Positions 15,432-27,362 of a stretch of 64,000 bases of DNA are shown here, piece by piece. A program made the position numbers and the translations under genes. Source of the stretch: Phellopilus nigrolimitatus (Eukaryota > Basidiomycota > Agaricomycetes > Hymenochaetales > Hymenochaetaceae); the NCBI GenBank assembly GCA_021029095.1, contig JAJOHG010000024.1, positions 124,001 through 188,000 on the forward strand, read 5' to 3'. Below the pieces are notes generated by a model, which saw nothing but the letters and a program-made list of their open reading frames with translations, was not told the DNA's origin and did not search any database. Each line of letters begins with the position of its first letter. Position 1 is the stretch's first letter.

Positions 15432-16461
15432 TAGCAGTGGGAAAAGGACGTCTGCGACGATTAGAGACGAGGTGAGCTGGTGACCAAAGACCAGATGGTG
15501 CATTATTCACTTATAATCTATCATTTTGAACTTGATAGGGTAGAAAAAAAATGGAATTAATATGTACGGCAAATGCCAGAATGTACAAGATGGTATGAGA
15601 GCAAATGTGTCTGCGACTGTTCCTGTAGTTTCACCAAGTTCCGCTGCTCGCGAGTCTGCCTAAGCTCAGAAGAGTTGCTGCGAGGCGATGTTACTGTGTG
15701 GAGTTCGGTTCAAGATCGAACGAACCGCTGTTATGACTTCTCCGCACTCTTCGGACTGTGTCTACCCTTGTTTAGTATCAACGCTATGAACCGTTGCCTG
15801 GGGCTATCTCAGCCTTCTTTCAGTGTCATGGCCCGCGATGCGCAGGATAAGTGCAATGACGGGCAGGTGCTTATTACCGGAACACTCGTCCATCTTGTCT
15901 CGAAGGTCTTCCGACTCAAAGCATGCCTTCTCCTGCTGTTTGCCTAAATCTCACCTGGTAAGAAACAAACAACAACCCTACAACAGATTTTTCTACAACC
16001 TACACTAAGGATCTGCCAAACATCTAAATTCCGTATCATTAACAACGAAAGAAAAGGCAGTTGTGTATATCCAAGCAGGATTAGGATAAAAAGACATACT
16101 ATATAATCAGTCATTAGTAGTGAGGTTTTCTCAAAGCGTTACGTTCTTACAACCGCATATGTCGTTGGTGTCGGTACATTCTTTACTTAAATTCTCCTCG
16201 GGGCTTGCCTTTCTTTATCTCTACGTGAAATAAAAGGAGGAGTACGACGGATCGGTGAGGCTTGACCAGTCGGGGTCCGGGCCGCTGACCGCAGCGTGAC
16301 AGCGCGTCACTACCAACACGGCACGTCACCACCACGCGCTCGACGCGTCGAACCGAGACTCAACGCCTAACCACCAAGTCAACGCAGCAAACGCGTAAGC
16401 AACACGCAGCAACCTCTAAGGAATCGATTAGATTGACAAGTTTCTCTAGCAGGATAGAACG
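15432..16461. other. Intergenic region upstream of SMC4
   Basis: No gene supported. It contains the second half of the diverged repeat seen at 14690-14830 (here about 15695-15860, both starting GGTTCARGATCGAA) and an A/T-rich 3' region. The last 250 bases, rich in CGCG-containing words, are the likely SMC4 promoter. Confidence 0.4.
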
Positions 16462-19400
16462 ATGCCCCCGAGGCGCTCAGCACGTAAGCCGTCGGCGGCG
16501 CCATCGACTGCGGGGTCGACCGAACCTGCGGCAACCACAACACGCAAAGTATCCGCCTCCAAACGCAAGCGCAGTTGAAACAGAGCAAGAGGAAGTGAGT
16601 CGTCAAAGAGGAGGCTGTGGACGAAGCCGTGTTGGACGACGAGGCGCCCAGAAAACCCGGCTTGAGAGCGCGCAAGCCCGCATCGCGTCTAGCGCCCGTG
16701 TTGAAGGGCAAGACTCGGTCGACGAGTCGCAAAGTGTCTGCGCCTGTGGTTGAAGAAGAAGAGGATGAGATTGAGGAAGTAGAGGTCGAGGACTGTTCCT
16801 TCGCCGCCTAAGAGGTCAAGGCAAAGCTCTGCAGCGACGGAGAATGCGCAAGAGGAGGAAGATGAGGAGGAGGCGCCCGCGTCGAAGGGTCGACGAGGCG
16901 CGTCCAAACCCGTAAGGCGCACACAGACACGCGCTAAAAAGGCCTCGCGGACCATCGAGTCTGACGAGGAAGGGATCGGATGCTGCGCAAGACGACGGAG
17001 AATACGGCGAGGAGCCGCCAGAAGAGGAGAAGCCGAAGCGGAAGGGCCGGGCGCCCTCTAAGCCTGCTTCCCGCGTGGCATCGACGAGCAAGGCGAAGAA
17101 GCCCAACCCTCGCGCACCCGCCGCGAAAATGAAAGTCAAGAAAGAGGCGATGAAGGAAGAAATCATCGAAGAGACGGACGAGGAAGACATGGGCCAAGCG
17201 ACACCGCGCGCCGCGCGTCCAAGCACGGTCGCCCGTTGGTAACGGCGCATCGGAAGCTGGGACAGAGACGCCTGTAGCCTCTGCTTCCGCGAAGAAAGAC
17301 GAGTCCGACGAAGAGCCCGAGCAGTCGCTCCTCGACGACCACCCCGTGTCGTTCGCGCCGAAATCACGGCTGTCAATGGTCCCTCCGCCTCCTGCACCTG
17401 AGGTGCCACAAGGCCCAAAGTCCCGCCTTGTCATCCACAAGATGGCACTTGTCAACTTCAAGAGCTATGCCGGGCGGCAAGTCATCGGGCCTTTCCATAA
17501 GGTTTGCGAAATCCATTTTATCGATGCGCAGTGCTCATAAATATTCGACAGTCCTTCTCAGCAATTGTGGGCCCCAACGGATCCGGCAAGTCCAATACCA
17601 TCGACGCATTGCTCTTCGTGTTCGGCTACCGCGCTTCGAAGATGCGCCAGGGCAAATTATCCGAGCTCATCCACAATTCTGCAAACTACCTTGACCTCGA
17701 CGAATGTTCCGTCGAAGTTCACTTCAGAGAAATCATTGACCTGGTGTGTGCTCCTACTTATTTCCCCTGACGCTTTACTGACCTCGATTTCAGCCCGGTC
17801 CCGACGCCTACGAGGTCGTACCGAACTCGCAGATCGCCGTTGCGCGCTATGCGTACAAGAACAACGCAAGCAAGTACACCATCAACGGGCGCGCGAGCAA
17901 CTTCACAGAGGTGACGACGCTGCTCAGGGGGCGCGGGATCGACCTCGACCACAAGCGCTTCCTCATCCTGCAGGGCGAGGTGGAGAGCATCGCGCAGATG
18001 AAGCCGAAGGCGCCGAACGAGCACGAGGACGGCCTGCTCGAGTACCTCGAGGATATCATTGGCACCGCGCGCTATAAAGAGCCCATCGAGCACGCGCTCG
18101 GCGAGCTTGACGCCCTCGGGGAGCAGCGAACGGAGAAGCTTGGCCGCCTGCGCATTGTCGAGCGCGAGAAGAACGCTCTCGAGGAGAAGAAACGCGAGGC
18201 CGAGGAGTTCCTGCGCCTCCAGAACGAGTACGTCCGCGCGCAGTCGCGGCTGTATCAGTGGTATCTATGGAAATGCCTTGAGGCTGACCAGCAATATGCT
18301 GAGACGATCGTGAGCTGTCATCTCTTGTACCTTTTGAAGCTGTACTAATACCAAAATCTCATTCAGGAAAATCTTGAGGGCGAGCTCGCCGACGAGACCG
18401 AGCGAAACAAGGACGATATCACGCATTGTCAAATGCTCGAGGAACATTACAAAGAACGCGGCAGGGCTTACGAAGTAAGGAATATCTGTTTTACGAATCG
18501 ATTTAATATGTATGAATAGCTGATGCTTTGGTCAATAGGAAGTTAAAGCTGCCGCCGCCGAAGCCATGAAAGATCTTGCCGTCCACGAAAAGCAGCAGGT
18601 GAATCTCGAGGAACGCAAAAAGCATGCGAACACCAAGGCAAAGAAGACGAAGAAGTCCCTGCAAGATGTTCGTAATCTCTAACTCATACTTGGGCCGTTA
18701 TTGATCTCCTATCGCAAATTTTTCAGGACCAAAAAGCTAAGGATGAGGCTCTCCGCTTCATCGATACTAACATCGAAAAGATGGAGAAGGAAAAGGGCAA
18801 ACTTGCGGAGCACGAAGCATCACTTGAGAAGGAGGAAAAGGTCCTTGAGGGCATCCGCGATAGCCTCAAAGGTAAGCTTCGCAGTTCCTGCAAGCTATGA
18901 TGGAAAACTAATATGTTGAGCTACGCAGACAAGACACAGGTTTTCCACGACCAGATCGAGGTGAAGCAGAAGGAGCTGCAGCCATGGACCGCGCAGATCA
19001 ATGCAAAGCAGGCGGAGGCGGACGTCGCCCTCAGCGAGCGCGACACGCTTGCAAAGAAAGCGGAAGCCGTTCAGGGCGCGCGCAAAGAAGCACAAGAGGC
19101 ATTGGAGAAGCTGCAGGCTGATCACGAGGCGAAGGTAACTGGGCTTTTCTAAGCTTGTCTTCTGAATTGCGAACATGTACTGAAATGTAAAAATGTAGGA
19201 AGCGGAGAAGGAAGAGCTTCGTCAAAGTAGGGGAAGCCTTCAGAGGGAGCTGAAGGCTGGGGAGAAGAAGCTTCAGGTATGTCCTTTTTGGATACGCACA
19301 TTCGCATCATGAGATCTAATGTTTTCTTTAGGACTTGCATAAGAACGTCGAGGACTTGCGTGCGAAGGCTACGTCGTCGCGGCAGAAAGCCGATGAAGCG

Positions 19401-22257
19401 AAGGCTTCTCAGGCTGCGAGCACGTCTCAGAACAAAGTCCTTGATAGCCTTACAAGACTGAAGAACACCGGGCGCATATCCGGCTTTCATGTTCGTTGAT
19501 TTGTCTATCTGAAGGTTAGAAATCTGACATGGTTTCGATGACAGGGTCGTCTCGGAAGCCTCGGCACTATACCTGAGAAATACGACGTCGCAGTTTCCAC
19601 TGCCTGTCCTGCTTTGAACAACCTCATTGTCGACACTGTTGATCAGGGACAGGCCTGTATCGAGTACCTACGCAAGCAGAACGTCGGTCGTGCTTCCTTC
19701 ATCGTACTCGAGAAGCTCTCGCAGACAAACGGACTCGACAAGATCGCGACGCCGGAGAACGTCCCGCGGCTGTTCGATCTCATCAAGCCGCGTGAGCCCC
19801 GCTTTGCGCCTGCATTCTTCAAGGCGGTCGGGAACACGCTCGTTGCAAATGACCTCGAGCAGGCGAACCGCATCGCGTTTGGCCAACGAAGGTGGCGCGT
19901 CGTCACACTCACTGGGCAGCTTATCGATACCTCCGGAACGATGTCTGGTGGCGGTACGCACGTCTCGCGCGGCGCGATGAGCTCGAAGCTCGCCGCAGAG
20001 GCCGTGCAGCCTGAAGTTCTGCGGCGGTACGAGAAGGAGAATGAGGATTTGGTCAACCAGTTAGAGGCTTCGCTAGCGCAGCTCAGGGAGTTTGAGGCGT
20101 CCGTGGAAAATTTGACGAGGAATATCCCGGAGCTCGACATGTCCTTGCAGAAGATTGATCTCGATATCCAGACTGGAGCGAAGAGGATCGCAGAAGCCGA
20201 GAGGCGTGTCCGCGAGCTCAAGTGAGTTCCACCAGGGTCGCAGTCACTGGGGTACTGACAGACACCTATTAGGTCGAAGAGCAAGCCGGACGAGGGAGAT
20301 CTTGCACGTATGGCAACGCTTGACAAGGAGATTGCCTCGTCAACTGCAGAGCTTGACAAGCTCAAGAAGAAGGCGGGTGTTGTCGAGAAAGCCATCCAAG
20401 AGTTGGAGAAGAAAATCCTCGATATCGGCGGTTCGAAGCTGCTTTCGCAGAAGTCCAAGGTTGACGGCATCAAGCTGCATATCAACCTCGCGATGGATGA
20501 GATCACAAAGGCAGAGGTGAACAAAGCAAAGGCAGAGCAGGACTCAGTGCGCTTTGGGAAGAACGTCGAGACGAACACTGCAGCCCTACAGGAAGTTGAA
20601 GGCGAGCTTGAGGACCTGAACGAGCAGCTCAGAGAGGTGAATGTGTATGTAACCGATTTGCAGTCGAAGGTCGATGCGGCACAATCGGCCGCAGGAGAAT
20701 GCGAAGGACGATCTGGAAAACTTGAAAACGGAGCTCGACACGAAGACTGAAGAGATTCAGCAATTCAGGCAGCGAGAGGTAAGTGCTGGCCCAGATACGT
20801 CGTTACCGTGATTCTGACGACGGCCTCATAGATGGAGATCAAACAACAGCTCAATGATGCGAAGAAGGAGTCTGCAGATAATGAGAAAGCAATCGACCAC
20901 TATCGGGTTGAACATGACAAGCTGAAGCTCGAAGAAGTCGAGTAAGTCAACATTTGTTTTGGCAACAAAAGGTATACCCTGATCGTGTTCGAAACAGTGA
21001 CGATGACGAAGACGAGGATGGGGGAGAAGCTGAAGCCGGCGGTCAGCACGAGGGCGAAGCAACGGCGGAAGGAGAGGTTTCGGCTAGACCATCCGAGGAA
21101 CCGATGCAAGAAGAAAACGTCGTGAAACCTGAACCTACTGAAGCTGCAGTCCCTCCGCCGAAGAAGCGCGCTCGCACTCCCTCGCATGAGCTCCACATAT
21201 ATTCTGTCGAGGAATTGTCTCGCCTTAGGAAGAAGGAGCTGCTAGCCGACGTCACGCTTTTGGATGGTAAGTAACTCCGCTATTCCTACAGTACACTTGA
21301 ACTCACTGGCACTGCTTCTGCACTAAGAACAAGTCAAGAATTCTAGCCCCAATCTTGCTGTCCTCAAGGAATACCGCAAGCGCGAGCAAGAGTTCTTGAA
21401 GCGCGCGAAGGACCTCGAGCAAGTTACGAACATGCGCGACGCACAGAAGGCGACGTATGATGGTCTGCGCAAGCAGCGTCTGGACGAATTCATGACTGGT
21501 TTCAACACAATCTCTGCGAAGCTGAAGGAGATGTACCAGGTTTGTTTCTCATGCTTATCTTCTTACGACTTCAGTTTCTAACAAAGCATACCACTAGATG
21601 ATCACGCTAGGTGGAAATGCGGAACTCGAGCTTGTCGATAGCATGGATCCTTTTTCGGAGGGTATCATCTTCTCGGTCATGCCACCTAAAAAGAGCTGGA
21701 AGAATATTTCAAACTTGTCGGGCGGTGAAAAGGTCAACTCTCATCAATATGCTTCCCGTGCCGCCGTTGAGGCTCACCTAATTTACTAGACTCTGAGCTC
21801 GCTGGCGCTTGTCTTCGCTCTGCATGTCTTCAAGGTGAGGAGTTGTTGGTCCTATTTAAGCTAATAGCTATTAACTCTATTAACTCTCTGAAAGCCAACA
21901 CCCCTGTACTTCATGGACGAAATCGATGCAGCGCTGGACTTCCGTAATGTGTCCATTGTTGCCAATTACATTAAGGATCGCACGAAGAACGCGCAGTTCA
22001 TCATCATCTCGCTCAGGTGAGTCCACTTTACTTTGTCTTGTAAGACGATCTCCCGCTAAGTGCCTGTAGGAACGACATGTTCGAGTTAAGCCATCGTCTC
22101 ATCGGCATTTACAAGACATCCAACGCAACCAGGAGTGAGTCAGCTCTTTCTGCTTGAGTCGAATTGTCCTGACACATTCTTTTTTGTAGGTTTATCCATC
22201 AATAACCACGCGCTCAGCGCACTGCCAATGAACACCGTGAGCGCAGTGAAGGTGTAA
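16462..22257 (+). CDS. SMC4: SMC4 condensin ATPase subunit
   Basis: ATG 16462 (MPPRRSARKPSA) begins a long acidic/basic disordered tail. The SMC head starts with SRLVIHKMALVNFKSYAG, Walker A GPNGSGKSNTIDALLF (about 17572-17620) and ILQGEVESIAQMKPK. Then come a first coiled coil, the hinge (GRLGSLGTIPEKYDVAVS; LIVDTVDQGQACIEYLR; TSGTMSGGGTHVSRG), a second coiled coil, and the C-terminal head with the ABC signature NLSGGEKTLSSLALVF and Walker B PLYFMDEIDAALDFRN. QGEVESIAQMKPK and the hinge point to SMC4 rather than SMC1-3. With SMC2 it forms condensin, which compacts mitotic chromosomes. About a dozen introns have good borders. Four or five frame changes disturb the tail (16570-17240) and one disturbs the second coiled coil near 20695. 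The core ATPase is intact. Confidence 0.93.
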
Positions 22258-22901
22258 TTTTACTTTGTATTTGTTGTCTAGTTCCTGTGTCTGCCATGTA
22301 CTTGTCTAGAGCTTGGTATTGTTATTCCGACTTGTTTAAGTGCTTCCTCTCCGTCTTTCCTTCGAATCGCAGAATATACGAGCAGGCCCGGCCGGCTGGT
22401 GAAGCGAATCAGTCGACCGCGTAGCCACCGAATGTCTCATACCTCGATATCGCCGGTTTCACTCGAGACAGCCTGAAATCTCCATTTGCAGCCCATGGAC
22501 TGTGCGATTATGCGTCAAAGCAGGTCCACACATGTCTTTCATCCCTCCGCGTAAAACCTGCACGGTAGGTTTGCCGAACATCTTGAAAGAACTGATCAAT
22601 GCTCGGCATCGTCGGCGCTTCAAGCATTTTTTTTTTTTTTTCAGCCTGGAGGCTTCATTGAAATCTCTTATTTAAATCAATGGAAAGCACTTTATATATA
22701 CATGTACTTTCTGAGGGAGAAACGGAAGCAGAGAAACCCATTTTTTAGAAATCCAAAATGGCCAATAAGCTGACTCCAATTTCCGAATCAGGACCTTTGC
22801 AAAGGATTGCGCGACCACTCTTCAAGTTTTTACGACGACGTCGAAAGGTTTCAAAATGTGCTGCTCTTTTTTGAACCACGGCGGCGAAGCTTGCTACAAC
22901 G
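22258..22901. other. Intergenic region SMC4 to MET1
   Basis: No gene seen. A run of about 15 T follows AAGCATT at 22626-22643. The remaining sequence should contain the SMC4 3' end and the MET1 promoter. Confidence 0.45.
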
Positions 22902-24761
22902 ATGATCTCGAAGGGATTTCCGGCTCCGCAGCGGGGGGCTTCGCTAATGCTCGCATTCCGAATGGATGCTAAACTCACGCTGATTGTCGGTTCGAATCGA
23001 CTTGCTGCCACAAGAGCGTTCAGCGCGCTGGAGGCTGGCTCTGCTGTCGTCATCTTGGCCAATGGAGGTATCAGGGCGGCTTGTGACGAACTCACATGGC
23101 GCGCAGAAAACAAGCAGCTCGAAATCATCGACTTCGACGAGCTTGCGGGCCCCTCGGAGAGTTCTCGAGATAGAGAGGTTTCAGCTGTCGAATCTTTTCT
23201 TGACGAGCGTGGCTTAGGATCTGTATCTCTCGTCTTCATCACAGACACGCTAGTCAGCTCGGACACCTCGTTTTCGCGCTCGCAAGTTTCAGCGACGCAG
23301 ATCTACCATGCATGTCGAAAACGAAACATTCCGGTGAACGTCACCGACATGCCCAGCCTCTGTGATTTCACTGTTTGCACAACACATCGCTGTTTGGACC
23401 CGCAGACTGGAAGGACAACACCTCTTCAAGTTGCTGTCACGACGAATGGCCATGGGTGTAGACTGGCGGGGCGGATAAAGCGCGAGGTTGTTGCGAAGCT
23501 CGATCCAGATGCTGGGGTTGCTGTGGAGAAGGTCAGCCAGCTCAGGACTCTTGCCAAGAATGCGTCGGATGACCATGACGAGGCGGAGAGCGAGCTGAAT
23601 GAGGAGATGACTGTCGCGTCTCCAAATCGTCCAGTTGCGCAGCGTTCGTCGAAAACGGAGGAGAGTGCAAAGGAGCGTGCACGCAGAAGAATGAAGTGGG
23701 TAGCGCAAATAAGCGAGTACTGGTCCTTGCGACAGCTCGCGAGTCTTGACGAGAACGAAATGACAAACACGCTGTCAGGGGAGTTGCTTTCTCCAAATTG
23801 CGTGCCTACACAGACTCCATTCGGTCCAGCACCTTCTCAGCATGACCTTGCCATATCTCCTCCTAAAAAGAAAGGACGTGTTCTCCTTGTAGGTTCCGGC
23901 CCCGGGCATCCGTCCCTGCTTACGCTTGCGGCACACGCAGCTCTGACGCGCGAAGCAGACCTCGTCTTAACCGACAAGCTCGTTCCGGCCGGCGTGCTCG
24001 CACTCATCCCGCCTTACATAGAGGTCCGCGTTGCGCGCAAGTTCCCGGGTAATGCAGACGGCGCGCAGCAGGAGATGATGGACATGGCACTCGCCGCGGC
24101 ACGCGCAGGGCGTACCGTCGCGCGCCTCAAGCAGGGCGACCCTGCGCTCTACTGGACGCGTCGGATGAGGAGCTCCTGTTCCTCCGCACTCACGGAGTCG
24201 ACGTGTTGATTATCCCGGGCATTTCGTCTGCGCTTGCTGCCCCGCTTTTTGCCCACATACCTGTCACGCAACGTGGTGCAGGCCGAGGCGCTCGCGGTGT
24301 GCACGGGTGTCGGGCGCGGAGGGAAGGGCGTGCGCTTACCTGGGTATGAGCGCGCGCGCACGCTCGTAGTGCTTATGGGCGTTGCGCGCCTTCAGAGCAT
24401 GGTCGACGCGCTCCTTTCGAATGAGCTATCTGAGCGGCGCACGGACGCGGCGTACCCGCCTCACGTGCCCGCGGCTGTCATAGAACGCGCCTCGATGCCG
24501 GACCAGCGCGTTGTCGTGGCGCCGCTGCGCGACATCGCGGCTGCGCTCGAGAGCGTCGGCGAGCAGCGTCCGCCCGGTCTACTCGTTGTCGGCTGGGCTG
24601 TGCTCTCGTTGTGGGGCTTAGGGGACATGACTGTACTCAATGAAGGCGACGGAAATGCAAGGGAGATCGAGACAAAGGACAAGGAACGGATCGAGAGGTG
24701 GCTTGAAGGTCGTCGGTGGAGAGTTACGGAGGGACTCGATCCTTTGTGGGATACTGTTTGA
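22902..24761 (+). CDS. MET1: Siroheme synthase: Met8-like N-terminus fused to uroporphyrinogen-III C-methyltransferase
   Basis: ATG 22902. Residues of about 25-60 carry a nucleotide-binding start (LTLIVGSNRLAATRAFSALE), and IPVNVTDMPSLCDFTVC resembles the precorrin-2 dehydrogenase Met8. The C-terminal half is the SUMT methyltransferase: VLLVGSGPGHPSLLTLAA, LVLTDKLVP, VARLKQGDPALY, then LIIPGISSALAAPLF, AHIPVTQRG and LVVLMGVARL. It would make precorrin-2, and possibly oxidise it, for siroheme used by sulfite and nitrite reductases. The frame breaks twice inside conserved blocks, at about 24155-24175 (after DPALY) and at about 24275-24285 (between VTQRG and EALAVCTGVG). The product as read would be truncated. 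Reading errors or real loss are both possible. Confidence 0.85.
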
Positions 24762-24987
24762 TGCTCCGATTCCACCAGCCTAGATATTTTCCTGGTTTGT
24801 ATGGTTATTTTTACTCATCCTTGAAATAGCATCTTCCTTGGTGTATGTACTCTCTGTTGTGAGATGATACGACGTGCAATTTTTGAAGATCCTTACAATA
24901 TACTTTTATCGAATCTACGCAGAACTTGCTTTGGTATGCTGAATAAGACCTGGCTCTTAAGGACTCATTTACCTCATGCCTTCGCCT

Positions 24988-25190
24988 TGTGAGCGACTGG
25001 ACGAGGTAAATTTCGAGTGAGGTAGTACGGTGAGATAGCCGTTTGCACATATACACGAGCGCCAACTCGACAGCCAGAATGTTATCCCAGTCACTGCCAG
25101 ACGTGTTTTAGGTCGACGTTAGGATAACGAAGCGCTTTTGTTTTCGCGCCATAGGGACTCGCTCAACACGTCCGCACGCATGGGTTCGAC
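24988..25190 (+). repeat. Dispersed repeat A, copy 1
   Basis: About 200 bases, strongly similar in the same orientation to 32790-33001. Shared blocks include GTGAGCGACTGGACGA, GAGCGCCAACTCGACAGCC, AGAATGTTATCCCAGTCA and GACTCGCTCAACACGTC. No coding potential or terminal repeats are evident. It marks one edge of the duplicated blocks that carry the protease genes. Confidence 0.8.
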
Positions 25191-25489
25191 GACAGGAGCC
25201 GGCCGAGGAACTTAGTGCTTACAGCGCAGCTTGCACGAAACGAAGTGGGTAAGGGCAAAGGCTCATACTGGCAATGTCACAAGGGTGAATGAAGTTTTAA
25301 GAACGAAGTCTTTTGAACGAAAGTCATGGAACGATGAAACAAGTCGAGATCGTACGGGCGAAAATCATAATGATGAAAGTCTTGAGAACGAAAAACCATA
25401 TAAGGGCAGAATCGTCAAGGGAGAAGTCGTATCCGAAGCCGACAAGTCCCCCGCAGCTCTAGAGCCCAATTCGGCCTTACCTAGACATC

Positions 25490-25736
25490 ACGCTTCAGTC
25501 CATCGCACGTAAGTTAGAATGCACAAAGTCACAATATCGTTTCATTTCGTTGCAAGAGGCCAAATACGTCACAAGGGCCAAGTACAAGTGGCGAGAGGAG
25601 GAAAGAAGAAGAAGAGGTAGTCGTACAAGGATAGGAAGAAAGAAACGAGACGGCTTCGCCTCGCCAGCGTCCCCGGGATAAATTACTGAATAACTTTATT
25701 TTGCTGGGAGATCAATCTGGTGTGAATGTGTCGCGG
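25490..25736 (-). repeat. Duplicated 3' flank of protease copy 1
   Basis: Matches 34680-34857 and 40150-40428, which lie at the same place behind copies 2 and 3. Shared words are GGATAAATTACT, AGTCGTACA and GTCAAGTACA (GCCAAGTACA here). Copies 1 and 3 also share CTTCAGTCCATCGCACGTA. This shows the duplications extended past the stop codons. Confidence 0.75.
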
Positions 25737-27362
25737 CTAGGCGGCGAGGACCGGGTTGACGTGGGGCTTGTGGAGTCCGTGTTCTTGCATGCGCTTGAGG
25801 ATGAAGTCGACGGGCGTGGCGTAGGTGATGTCCAACTGCGACTTCGACAAAGATGCGTGCTTGCCAGTGCCGCCAGTGAGGAGGCCGCCCATGCGTCCGC
25901 GGCCGTCGACGATGACTGAACCCGAGTCACCATTTTTCGAGAAGGGCCCGGACTCGGAGTTGCGCGGGAGGATGGCCCATTCTTTGGAGGTCTCCCAATT
26001 GTAGTAGGGATAGTAGTAGCGGGCATAGGAGCAAATGTTGTTGGCACGGCCGATGGTCAGGCCGCTGGTGCAACCGCGCTTGAGTACCATAAGGCACGGC
26101 TCGCCGTTCTGGTCGATTGCAGTCGGGCGACGCATCTGGTCCTCCGGAATAGTGTCCCTAAGCCTCAGAAGACGGTCACGAGGATACGTGAAGCCATGCG
26201 CATTCTCTATATTGGGGTGCATCATACGACGGTACTCGGCGGATGGGATGCGGGTGCCGAGGTCGATGGCGTTGCCGTTGAAATTGCTCGCGTCAATCTT
26301 TGAGGCATCGACCTCAATGACGGCCCAGTCCTCTGTATAGCCCTCGTCCTCGTCGCTGCTGCTGCCGACGCTGATCGGAGGCGAAAGGACAACGTGGCCG
26401 AGAACACGGCTCTCCGGGGCGGCCCACTGAGTCAACATGTACTTCTGAAATGTTTTCACCTTTTCCATCATTTTCTGCGCCTCGCCCAACTCGGCCTGGG
26501 CCTTTTGGCGCTCCTCGTTCGCTAACCAGGTCCTTCCCCTCAACCTCCTCAATACGTTTCTTATTATCCTGGACGAGCCATTCCCGGTCTCCGATCTCGG
26601 TCTTGATGGATTCAAGGTACGTGATGAACTGCCGCATCGCCGAAGAGCCTGACATTGTAACGGGGCTCACTGTCGTTCTTACGCACGAACAACTTGTTTT
26701 TGTACTTGTTCAGCGGAAACACTACATGCCGAGCAGGTGACGAGGAGGAGCCGCCCCTTGGTATTCCTGCCCTCGCCCTCAGCAATGAAAAAACCTCCTG
26801 TACCCTCAGCCCAAGGGGTAGTTTGGGCACAGATAGGTATACCCAAGGTAGGAGTAAAAGGTTCGCGGAAATGTACGGTAAATTCGGAAGAATAGGAGGG
26901 CGTGAGGAGCTTCGGACCAGCCCTGGCCGAACGGGTAACGACGGACTCACGAATCTCGACCTCGACATCGGTGATATTGAATTCTACGAGAAGGTCGCGG
27001 CACTTGTAGGCCGCAGCGACGCCGTCATCTCCAGAGAGCGATTCGGGGAACACGCCGATCCAGAGTATGACGGGTGCGGGTGCGGAAGGCTCATTGGCTA
27101 ACCCGATGCGAACGACGTCGGTGCTAGTCCATTCTACATCCATCGAGTCCAGAAGGGCGTGGAGCTTGAGAGCCAGGTTGTCTTCCCAGACGTCTGCGAG
27201 CGGGTGGTTGCCGACAGGGCGGAGCTCCTTGCGAACGGGGTACGCCTCCGGGCCTCTGGGAGCCTCCCAGGCAGAGCCAGTGCGAGCGACTAGGAGCGGA
27301 TTAGAGGGCAGGCCGGCGTAGTAGAACTCGGCCTCCATCTGGGATGGAGGACTGTGGGCCAT
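25737..27362 (-). pseudogene. Trypsin-fold intracellular protease copy 1, frame-broken
   Basis: Homologous along its length to copies 2 and 3. It starts at ATG 27362 (MAHSPPSQMEAEFYYAGLP) and has a single N-terminal module (RPVGNHPLADVWEDNLALK to IRESVV), where the other copies have two. An extra base after LLLVT, about 26745, throws the catalytic TARHV block out of frame. In another frame the conserved RHVVF...NKYKNK continues, and a third frame carries the helical segment, before the final frame with EDWAVIEVD, KNGDSGSVIVDG and the C-terminus NPVLAA ending at 25737. At least two further shifts lie between 26500 and 26680. The Asp and Ser of the triad are intact but detached from the His. 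Decay or indel errors would both give this picture; with two intact sisters nearby, decay is favoured. Confidence 0.8.

Larger units (their letters stand above)
24762..25736. other. Intergenic region with repeats left of protease copy 1
   Basis: No intact gene. It holds repeat A1 (24988-25190), a segment at 25215-25350 matching the 3' flank of protease copy 2 (both contain ACGAAGTGGGTAAG and ATGAAACAAGTC), and the duplicated 3' flank of protease copy 1 (25490-25736). Confidence 0.55.

Noticed and set aside
22626..22645. Poly-T run as transposon poly-A tail
   Set aside because: No retroelement coding sequence or target-site duplication nearby.
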